Below are positions 56,871 to 64,000 of a DNA stretch of 64,000 nt, one piece after another; positions within the stretch are counted from its first letter, which is position 1; each line of letters starts with the position of its first letter. This DNA comes from Coprococcus comes ATCC 27758 (GTDB lineage: Bacteria; Bacillota; Clostridia; Lachnospirales; Lachnospiraceae). The translations under genes were made by a program, and so were the position numbers. The stretch covers positions 2,108,001 through 2,172,000 of the forward strand of contig NZ_CP102277.1 of assembly GCF_025149785.1 (NCBI RefSeq), in the 5' to 3' direction. The notes beneath the pieces were generated by a model. The model did no database searches, had not been told where the DNA came from, and saw only the letters and a list, made by a program, of their open reading frames with translations.

Positions 56871-57027
56871 TCAAGACTCCTTTCTTTTCCTTTTCTATAG
56901 TTAAGAGTTTAGCCTATAATTGTGATGAAAGTGTGATAAAATATGAAAAAAAAGATGAACGGCACATTTTTATGTCGTTCATCTCGTTTATTCAACAGGA
57001 AATTCCGCTGGAACTTCCTACATCACT

Positions 57028-58866
57028 TTATTCAACCGTTACAGATTTCGCCAGATTACGCGGCTTATCTACATCCAGTCCCTTTGCAACGGATACATAA
57101 TATCCCATCAGCTGCAGCGGAATCACTGCAAGCGATGCCTCAAAATGCTCATCTGTCTTCGGAATGTAAACCACAAAATCAGCAGTATCCTCAATGCTGT
57201 AATTGCCATAAGTTGTAAGTCCCATCAGATATGCACCACGACTCTTGCACTCTACCATGTTGCTGATCGTCTTTTCATATAATTCCGGCTGTGTCAGCAC
57301 ACCGATCACAAGCGTTCCATCCTCTATCAGAGAAATGGTTCCGTGCTTGAGTTCTCCCGCTGCATATGCCTCTGAATGAACGTAACTGATCTCTTTCATC
57401 TTCAGGCTGCCTTCCATACAGATTGCGTAATCAATTCCACGTCCGACAAAAAATGCGTCCTTTGCATTTGCCTGCTTTGCTGCAAACCACTGGATTCTTT
57501 CTTTATCTTCAATAATCTTTTCAATCTTCTCCGGGATTGCCTGTAATTCGGCAATATAATTTTCATACTGCTCTTCAGTGATTGTATTTTTTACTTTGGC
57601 AAACTCAATTGCAAGGATGTAAGAAGCCATCAGCTGTGTACTGTACGCTTTCGTTGTTGCCACAGAGATCTCCGGTCCTGCAAGAGTATAGAATACCTTA
57701 TCCGCTTCTCTTGCAATAGAAGATCCAACTACATTGACAATTCCAAGTGTACGGATTCCCTGCGCTTTTGTCTCACGGAGCGCTGCAAGACTGTCTGCAG
57801 TCTCTCCTGACTGGCTGATAATGATCACCAGACCATTTGGATCCAGAATTGGCTTACGGTAACGGAATTCAGAAGCCAGCTCCACACGAACAGGAATCTT
57901 CACCAGATCCTCGATCACATACTGTGCCACCATACCTACATGGTAAGCAGAACCACATGCTACAATGTAAATCTGGCTTGTTCTCCGGATATCCTCTTCC
58001 GCTAATCCGATATCTGTCAGATCAAACTTTCCGTCTTTTAATACAGAATTCAGAGTATCCTTAACCGCTCTTGGCTGCTCATGGATCTCTTTCATCATAA
58101 AATGCTCATAACCGGCTTTTTCAGCTGCTTCCGCATCCCATTCGATGGTCTTCATCTCCTTCTGGATTTCTTCACCATCCAGATTGTAGAAAATGATTTC
58201 ATCTTTGCTGATCTTTGCCATCTCCAGATTACCAATATAGTATACATTTCTTGTATATTTCAAAATAGCCGGTACATCAGACGCAATAAAGGATTCCCCA
58301 TCACCGACACCTAAAATCATCGGGCTGTCTTTTCTTGCCACATAAATTTCTTCCGGATAATCCTTGAACATCACAGCAAGCGCATAAGATCCACGAATGC
58401 GGACCAGGGAATGGTTGATCGCATCTACCGGTGTTCCTTCATACTTTTTATAATAATAATCGATCAGCTTAACAGCAACCTCTGTATCCGTCTCAGAGTA
58501 GAATGTATATCCTTTGCGGAGCAGCTTGTTCTTTAACTCCTGATAGTTTTCAATAATACCGTTGTGTACAGCAACTACATTGCCATCGTCACTCATATGC
58601 GGATGCGCATTGTTCTCTGACGGTTCCCCGTGTGTTGCCCATCTGGTGTGACCGATTCCACAGGTTCCCGGAACTGCTGTACCGTTGTTGGTCTTCTCAG
58701 CTAATACTTTCAAACGGCCTTTTGCCTTGATGACTTCCGTTTCTTCGGTTCCATTACGGACAGCAAGCCCTGCTGAATCATATCCACGATACTCCAGCTT
58801 TGACAGTCCATCCAGTAAGATCGGAGCCGCCTGCTGCGATCCAACATATCCTACGATTCCACACAT
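57028..58866 (-). CDS. glmS: Glutamine-fructose-6-phosphate aminotransferase (isomerizing)
   Basis: 612 residues. Ntn nucleophile Cys2 in MCGIVGYVGS, class II glutaminase domain 1-240 (HTRWATHGEPS), then two SIS domains (ISQSGETADSLAAL near 355; terminal KPRNLAKSVTVE). Makes glucosamine-6-phosphate for peptidoglycan. Ribosome site GGAGG. The 120-bp upstream region has a promoter but no sign of a glmS ribozyme. Confidence 0.97.
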   Translation of the reverse strand: MCGIVGYVGSQQAAPILLDGLSKLEYRGYDSAGLAVRNGTEETEVIKAKGRLKVLAEKTNNGTAVPGTCGIGHTRWATHGEPSENNAHPHMSDDGNVVAVHNGIIENYQELKNKLLRKGYTFYSETDTEVAVKLIDYYYKKYEGTPVDAINHSLVRIRGSYALAVMFKDYPEEIYVARKDSPMILGVGDGESFIASDVPAILKYTRNVYYIGNLEMAKISKDEIIFYNLDGEEIQKEMKTIEWDAEAAEKAGYEHFMMKEIHEQPRAVKDTLNSVLKDGKFDLTDIGLAEEDIRRTSQIYIVACGSAYHVGMVAQYVIEDLVKIPVRVELASEFRYRKPILDPNGLVIIISQSGETADSLAALRETKAQGIRTLGIVNVVGSSIAREADKVFYTLAGPEISVATTKAYSTQLMASYILAIEFAKVKNTITEEQYENYIAELQAIPEKIEKIIEDKERIQWFAAKQANAKDAFFVGRGIDYAICMEGSLKMKEISYVHSEAYAAGELKHGTISLIEDGTLVIGVLTQPELYEKTISNMVECKSRGAYLMGLTTYGNYSIEDTADFVVYIPKTDEHFEASLAVIPLQLMGYYVSVAKGLDVDKPRNLAKSVTVE

Positions 58867-58920
58867 TTATCTATATCCTCCAGTCTTTTTTGCAAAAATA
58901 AATTTTACTCTTTTCGTTAC

Positions 58921-58949
58921 ATTGTAGCAAATATGGGACTTTTTGTAAA
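58921..58949 (-). promoter_or_regulatory. glmS promoter
   Basis: TTTACA (58944-58949), 17 bp, TACAAT (58921-58926). The terminator-like GCGGGG/TCCCGC hairpin of the upstream gene (about 58957-58981) lies right next to it. Confidence 0.75.
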
Positions 58950-58989
58950 GAATAAGCGGGAATAACAATCGTCATCCCCGCCTTTCTCT

Positions 58990-60435
58990 TTAATCCAGAT
59001 CAATAAAATCCATTTCGAAAGTATCACCTTTTTTACGCTTTTCTTTCTTGATATTATAATCATCGAACGAATCAAAGTCGTCATCATCAAACTCATCAAC
59101 GCTACGAGTATCATCACTTATTCCTTCGTCATCATAATCATCGTCGAAGTCATCATCATAATAATCATCATCGTCGAAATCATCATCGAAGTCGTCATAA
59201 TCATCTTCAAAATCATCATCCTGTCTCTTTTTGAACTGTGATTTCTTTTCTGCCTTAACAGGCTGGATCGGTTTTACCGGATTACGTTGCGGCTCATCGT
59301 CCAATTCATATTCATCATACAGATCATCCAACTCTCTGTTGCGGTTATGTAACTTCACAACGGAAACAAGAAGGAAGATTACCAGAAGAATAACGATAAC
59401 TGCTGCCGCTGCTACAAACCAGATCAAATGATCGGAAATCTTTTCTAAAATTGCGTCAAACTTGCTTGCACTCTTCTTATCCGGTGTAGTCGCAGACTTC
59501 GGAGTCTCCATTCTCTGATAAGTATGCTCTACAGAGTCATATAAATAGAGGGATTCTTCACCGTCATTATTTACTGCATATAATACATAGAAATCATCGC
59601 GATCCGGTTCATCCCAGATTTCAAAAGTCTTGCCGTTGATCTCCAGATTTCCTTTTGAATACTTTGCTGGCATAGACACTTTACTGCCTGCATCAAAAAT
59701 TACGATAGAATAAGTATCTGAAATCACAACCTGTTCTGCCGGTGAGAAGCTACTGTCAGATGAATCATACATCCAGAAATCGCCTTTTCCATCGCCGTCT
59801 ACCAAGTAAGCCATCTGAAGTCCTGTCTTTTCCTGCACAGCACCTTTATACGTCGAATCATTATAAGTAATCTCTCCTGCTGTAAATCCAGCTGGAATCA
59901 TGCTGTCTGAGAAATCACCGGATAAGGTATACTCCTGACCATCAATCGTGACACTTGCTCCATTCGCAACATCTTTAATCTTGCTTGGATCTCCTGCTCC
60001 AATCGTAACATCCGCATATCCTTCTTCACATGCCACACTTGATCCAGCGCTGTCTGTAACCGTCGCATCTCCCTGTTCAAGTCTTGTACTTCCTTCCTGG
60101 AGAGCCTGGAATTTCATTGTAAACTCAATCCGGTCACTGCTTCCGTCACCTGAACCTTTAAATGTCAGATTACCATCCGTGTCTGCATTCACTCCGTCTC
60201 CCTCTTCAAATCGCATATAAGAAGGATCGTAAGTCATATGAATCGTTGCGTCTCCGATTACATCTCCGCTGACAACTGCTGTACCTGTGATCGTAAATTC
60301 ATCCCCGACACTTGTCTCAAGATCAGAAAAGAATATCACACCATTTGCAGCTAGCGCCATCACAGAAAAACATGGTACGATCAGACATACAGACAAAAGA
60401 ATTGTCGCTATTTTTTTCGTAAACTTCATCTTCAT
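58990..60435 (-). CDS. Cohesin-like surface protein with acidic cytoplasmic tail
   Basis: 481 residues. Signal peptide 1-29 (LLSVCLIVPCFSVMALAA), a cohesin-type beta domain (about 31-150: VGDEFTITGTAVVSGDVIGDATIHMTYD, abbreviated; VSGDVIGDATIHMTYDP), a second extracytoplasmic region to about 335, one membrane helix (about 342-365, IWFVAAAAVIVILLVIFLL), and a cytoplasmic tail of about 115 residues dominated by Asp (long DDDFDDDYDD runs). Cohesin domains bind dockerins in cellulosome-like assemblies; no dockerin is encoded here. Topology and tail are unusual. The Asp runs give a repetitive DNA stretch at 59050-59220. Confidence 0.78.
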   Translation of the reverse strand: MKMKFTKKIATILLSVCLIVPCFSVMALAANGVIFFSDLETSVGDEFTITGTAVVSGDVIGDATIHMTYDPSYMRFEEGDGVNADTDGNLTFKGSGDGSSDRIEFTMKFQALQEGSTRLEQGDATVTDSAGSSVACEEGYADVTIGAGDPSKIKDVANGASVTIDGQEYTLSGDFSDSMIPAGFTAGEITYNDSTYKGAVQEKTGLQMAYLVDGDGKGDFWMYDSSDSSFSPAEQVVISDTYSIVIFDAGSKVSMPAKYSKGNLEINGKTFEIWDEPDRDDFYVLYAVNNDGEESLYLYDSVEHTYQRMETPKSATTPDKKSASKFDAILEKISDHLIWFVAAAAVIVILLVIFLLVSVVKLHNRNRELDDLYDEYELDDEPQRNPVKPIQPVKAEKKSQFKKRQDDDFEDDYDDFDDDFDDDDYYDDDFDDDYDDEGISDDTRSVDEFDDDDFDSFDDYNIKKEKRKKGDTFEMDFIDLD

Positions 60436-60614
60436 GTACTTTCCTCTTTCTAACCATATTAATTGTAAGTATAAATACTCTTAGACTCTATCTTACACTT
60501 TTTATGGGGAAATGTCTACTTGTTTGTAGAATTTCTCATTGTATCAATTTACGGACAACTCCGTTCTGCTTTATTTATCCGAAGAAAAACCCCGGCATAA
60601 ACCGGAGTTCTTCT

Positions 60615-62597
60615 CTAATTTACATTTTCTGTTGTTCCGCCTGCATTGCTTTCTGCGCCTCCACCGGGATCCGGAGTTGGTGTTGAATCCGGTGCCGGAT
60701 CTGGTGTTGGTGTCGGCTCTGGCGCTGGATCCGGTGCCGGCGTTGGATCTGGTGTTGGTTCCGGCGTTGGAGCTGGAGTCGGTTCCGGCGTTGGAGTTGG
60801 TTCTACATAAGTATTATCATCATATCCTCCATTCCATGAATTGTCCCAGGAATTTCCTCCGTCATACCAGTAATCATTCGATCCGTCATTATAATTATAC
60901 TGATAATTATCCTGCGTATACCCCTGCCATGCATCCGGCGTTTCAATACCACTTGTATCTACACCTGCATCTGGCTGATTCGTCTGCTGCTCTTGATTAT
61001 CTGTATTTTCCTGATTATCTGCATTTTCCTCCTGCTGTTTTTCGGCCTCTTCCTTTCGCTTTTTCTGTAGTGCATCAATATCCACATCATTGATCAGCAT
61101 ATCATAGAATTTTGATTTTTTCATCAGCTCTTTATCAAGGCCTTTTCTTCCATATTGCTCGGTAAGTGTCTGCTCATCAGAAAACAGATTCACTCCAAGT
61201 GCTAACCTGTCTCCTTCAATTGTTACTCCCATCGCAGCCAACGTGGTCGGGAACATATCCAGTGTTGCAAACTCTCTGCTATGTGTTTTTTCAAATGAAG
61301 TGTCCAGACCTTCTGGAAGATTGATAAATACATTGTATACACTACGTTCATAATCTTCACTGACATCATTACAGAAATCAGAATCCATCGTCAAATGATC
61401 CCCACTTATTACAATCGTTGTATTTTCATAAAATGGCTGTTGTTGAATCCATTTTACAAATGCATCTACCTGCCTGCTCGAACATGCCATTACATTTGCA
61501 TACTGGTTATCACCAAATTCATTCTGACACTGTTCACATACATATCCATCTTCAAAATGGGTATCTACCGTCAGCATAGTAAAATTAAACGGTTCATCTT
61601 TTGAACTTAATTCGGTCAGTTTTTCCTGCGCATTTGCAAACAGCTTCTGATCCTCATATCCCCACCATACATAATAATCTTCTGGTATCTGTCCGTTTTC
61701 TTTTGCCGTATTATAATCACAGATTTCTGTTTGTCCTTTTCCATGACTCTCAAAGTAAGCTCTTCTTCCCCCAAAAGTCGCATCAGAGCCAATCATAAAA
61801 CACTGGTTATATCCTTCATCTGCAAGAATATCCTCTAAGTTTCTTGCCTGCGAAGAGAAAGAAGACTGTTCTGCAAGTGTTGCATTTACATCATCCGTCT
61901 GTTCCGAATTCTTGATCGGTATTCCTGAAGTCTGTGAAAAAATACCTGCCATTGTCCAGGTTCCTCCATAAGCAGGATATCCACCACCCAATTTATCTGA
62001 ATCGGAAAAATTAGTATTTTCTTCTGCAAGAGTCGTCAGTTCCAGAATGCAGTTAAAATCCAGTCCTCCTCCATCTCCTTTTGACGCAAAGGTGGATTCC
62101 ATTGACTCCAGATAAATATAAATCAGATTTCTTTTTTGTTCCGGAAATGTAATCTTCGTTGTACGTGGATCCACATAATTCTGTTCAATAAAATGCGATT
62201 CTTTCTTCTGACTTACCAGATATTCTTTTACATCCAATTCATCATATACTTCATAAGCCGCCCTTCCTGCACTTCCACAGGCAATCACAGCTACAAGAAA
62301 TAACGCAATCATACATTTTCCATGCTTATTCCTTAATCCTATAATCAGGAAAATAGATAAAAATAATACTAATACTGCCAATGGTACGCATGCATTGATC
62401 CCATCAAGTACTACGTCTGAGTTTGTCCCATCAAGCGGTACTTTCAGATGAAAAATAATTTCATCGATAGACAACAGCCCCCACGTGTCTAATACCCAGT
62501 TTCCCAGATTATAAAGAATAAATCCAAGAACTGAGATTAAAATCATCAGAATACAATAGAATCCATAACCGATACTTTTTATCTTTGGTTTTTTCAT
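60615..62597 (-). CDS. LtaS/MdoB-type phosphoglycerol transferase (sulfatase fold)
   Basis: 660 residues. About four to five N-terminal membrane helices (10-160), then an extracellular alkaline-phosphatase/sulfatase domain (about 165-520). Nucleophile Thr in GGTWTMAGIFSQTSGIP, a motif closer to MdoB/OpgB than to LtaS; VISGDHLTMDSDF and TVDTHFEDG supply metal ligands. A Gln/Asn-rich segment (about 530-600) and a Pro-Thr-Glu/Asp repeat tail (EPTPTPEPTPAP type) end the protein outside the cell. Probably transfers phosphoglycerol to a membrane or cell-wall polymer. The tail may span or bind cell wall. Confidence 0.88.
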   Translation of the reverse strand: MKKPKIKSIGYGFYCILMILISVLGFILYNLGNWVLDTWGLLSIDEIIFHLKVPLDGTNSDVVLDGINACVPLAVLVLFLSIFLIIGLRNKHGKCMIALFLVAVIACGSAGRAAYEVYDELDVKEYLVSQKKESHFIEQNYVDPRTTKITFPEQKRNLIYIYLESMESTFASKGDGGGLDFNCILELTTLAEENTNFSDSDKLGGGYPAYGGTWTMAGIFSQTSGIPIKNSEQTDDVNATLAEQSSFSSQARNLEDILADEGYNQCFMIGSDATFGGRRAYFESHGKGQTEICDYNTAKENGQIPEDYYVWWGYEDQKLFANAQEKLTELSSKDEPFNFTMLTVDTHFEDGYVCEQCQNEFGDNQYANVMACSSRQVDAFVKWIQQQPFYENTTIVISGDHLTMDSDFCNDVSEDYERSVYNVFINLPEGLDTSFEKTHSREFATLDMFPTTLAAMGVTIEGDRLALGVNLFSDEQTLTEQYGRKGLDKELMKKSKFYDMLINDVDIDALQKKRKEEAEKQQEENADNQENTDNQEQQTNQPDAGVDTSGIETPDAWQGYTQDNYQYNYNDGSNDYWYDGGNSWDNSWNGGYDDNTYVEPTPTPEPTPAPTPEPTPDPTPAPDPAPEPTPTPDPAPDSTPTPDPGGGAESNAGGTTENVN

Positions 62598-62739
62598 TTT
62601 CCTTTCATTTCCTTTACTCAGTATTTACAAACACACATAATATAGTAAAGCATAAATATTGGGAAAATGCAAGATTGACAACAACTACAAAATCATCAAA
62701 ATGTAAAAATCAGGATATGTTTTTATCCCATATCCTAAT

Positions 62740-63909
62740 TCATTCTAGACCGTTATTATTCTTGTTTTTTATAAACGCCTTTTTCCTATTATCTTGTACA
62801 TTAAAATTTGCAAATGCTAACATTAAAAATATATTATAATGCAATTCAAACAAATGTTGCTCTATTACCGAATGTATACATATTACAACTATCATCGCCA
62901 TCAAATACGATTTATTAAAGCTCTTAATAATCATAATACTTAATAACAACATTACTATCACAAAAACAGCAAATCCAAATCTCATTAGTATATTTAAATA
63001 CGAACAATCAATAAAAAAGTATTCTGGGACAGGATCTGTCGTTCCACCGCCTCCATGCATTTCAATATACTGTCCCCACAACTTCACATCATACAAATCA
63101 AAAGTTTTCTTTCCCAAAAAAAGTCTTGTTGACGTAATACTATTCAGTTTTTCCATCCAGCCTTTACTTGGATCATAAAATCTGGACAAAAGAATCATTA
63201 TTCCTGCACCTAAAAACGGCACACATAAACATAAAAAATTTAAGAGCTTAGATGTCTTATACTTTTTCCCTTTTTTCTCTGCAAAATACATTCTGCATTT
63301 TAAATATGCAGTACAAAGCACAATAAGAATAATACATATTTCTCCACACCTTGCATCACAATACTTGTCCAGGAAAACTACAAGTATCGTAATCATACCT
63401 AACTCTAAAAATGTGCATTTTACCTCTTTTATTGCAATCCATGCAGCAATTATAAACATAAGATGCAACACAAAATTTGTAGGATATACAAATCCAAAGG
63501 TCATTCTCACTTGTTCTCCACGGTGATATACTAAATTTTCAATTATTCCCAAACGTGCAGCCATTAAAGTGATAAGCGTTAACGGGATTTCAATTGCAAG
63601 ATATAATTTTAAAATCTTTTTATAATCAATCTTTCTAGCTCCGATAATAAACAATCCTGTTTCAAGTAATAATCCTGTCCCATTTCTATCTTTTGAAATT
63701 GCAAATACAGCTAAAACTATAAGAGCTAAAACCAAAGCATCTATATTCTCAGAACTCAGCACCGTGTATCTAAACAACACTGCCATACCAACAAAAACCT
63801 GTATATAAAAATATAAATGTTCAGGTCACTGTATATGAAACATCGTTATCCAATTAAACGCATAGATTATCCATACACTTAATGCACACAAAAAAATTTT
63901 TTCCGACAT
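62740..63909 (-). pseudogene. Wzy-like polysaccharide polymerase interrupted by an in-frame TGA
   Basis: The intact frame from ATG 63786 encodes 348 residues with about ten helices, a polar loop (RFYDPSKGWMEKLNSITSTRLFLG) typical of O-antigen/capsule polymerases and a terminal His/Glu region (HSVIEQHLFELHYNIFLMLAFANF). Reading the same frame upstream gives MSEKIFLCALSVWIIYAFN-type membrane sequence from ATG 63909, then a single TGA at codon 28 (63826-63828), then PEHLYFYIQVFVG joining the frame. A missing first helix in the shorter version suggests that the full gene is 63909-62740 and carries one nonsense codon. It could be a sequencing error, or translation could restart at 63786. Confidence 0.6.
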
Positions 63910-63966
63910 ATCACATTTTTTTCATACGGAATAGCTTCCCATTTCATTTCGATCTTATTTCTTATT

Positions 63967-64000
63967 TTAATTATTTTCTCCATCTTCAACTTCTTCCCAT
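63967..64000 (-). CDS. Possible 3' end of an upstream gene
   Basis: At the window edge one frame reads WEEVEDGENN then TAA (63967-63969), an acidic end plausible for a preceding polysaccharide gene. Only 34 bases are visible, so this is weak; other frames are also open there. Confidence 0.2.
   Translation of the reverse strand, partial: WEEVEDGENN

Noticed and set aside
58867-58989. glmS ribozyme upstream of glmS
   Set aside because: The gap is only 120 bp, filled by a promoter and the previous gene's terminator; no ribozyme core is visible.
59050-59230. Short tandem repeats of TCATCATCG type as a noncoding repeat
   Set aside because: They encode the Asp-rich tail of the cohesin-like protein.
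60660-60800. GGTGTTGG/GGATCTGG repeats as a noncoding minisatellite
   Set aside because: They encode the PTPEP repeat tail of the phosphoglycerol transferase.

Overview
The window looks like chromosomal core DNA of a low-to-moderate GC, anaerobic, spore-forming Firmicute, most likely family Lachnospiraceae; the genus cannot be fixed from sequence alone. Pointers are the hrcA-grpE-dnaK-dnaJ operon behind a perfect CIRCE operator, a cysteine T-box in front of cysE, cotJABC spore-coat genes with a sigma-E-like -10, a single-chain FGAM synthase, an NADP-type glutamate dehydrogenase, and Lachnospiraceae-type small proteins (for example the DUF6465-like protein). There are no rRNA genes, CRISPR arrays, transposases or prophage modules. 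Nearly all genes lie on the minus strand.

Layout. 1-4.2 kb: cysE (cut by the window edge) with its T-box, a GNAT, ispF, a small membrane protein, tRNA-Met and tRNA-Val. 4.2-18.6 kb: gdhA, purL, a DUF1461 membrane protein, a LysR regulator, a nuclease-helicase, an Mrp/ApbC P-loop protein, RidA, a MATE pump, an iron alcohol dehydrogenase and a Lys/Glu-rich protein. 18.7-24.0 kb: a 38-residue membrane peptide gene and the heat-shock operon. 24.1-24.9 kb: a non-coding block with two structured repeats. 24.9-37.1 kb: cysK with an Rrf2 (CymR-like) regulator, then a long compact run comEA - response regulator - histidine kinase - GerMN lipoprotein - comEC - holA - lepA - hemW. 36.7-42.1 kb: a DMT transporter and the arginine cluster argC-GNAT-argJ-argB-argD. 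42.1-49.1 kb: a GC-rich structured non-coding block, a phased array of arginine-repressor-like boxes, a second MATE pump, ogt, proBA and argG. 49.2-53.4 kb: a MoxR ATPase / VWA / leucine-rich-repeat trio. 53.6-58.9 kb: an orphan Spo0A DNA-binding domain, cotJABC, an HtrA protease and glmS. 59-64 kb: cell-envelope genes (cohesin-like membrane protein, phosphoglycerol transferase, and a Wzy-like polymerase with a premature stop).

How it fits together. Cysteine supply is represented three times (T-box cysE, cysK-cymR, and a LysR gene sharing a 13-bp motif with the cysK promoter). Arginine synthesis is split into argCJBD and argG, both preceded by matching ATTTTTATGCA-type boxes. DNA uptake genes comEA and comEC sit in one apparent operon with a two-component system between them. 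The most unusual material is non-coding: two inverted copies of a roughly 120-nt element with compensatory changes in its internal hairpin (24.1-24.9 kb), a multi-branched GC-rich RNA-like element with two GNRA tetraloops upstream of argC, and a pair of small GGATTGC/GCAATC structured repeats at 44.8 and 55.5 kb.
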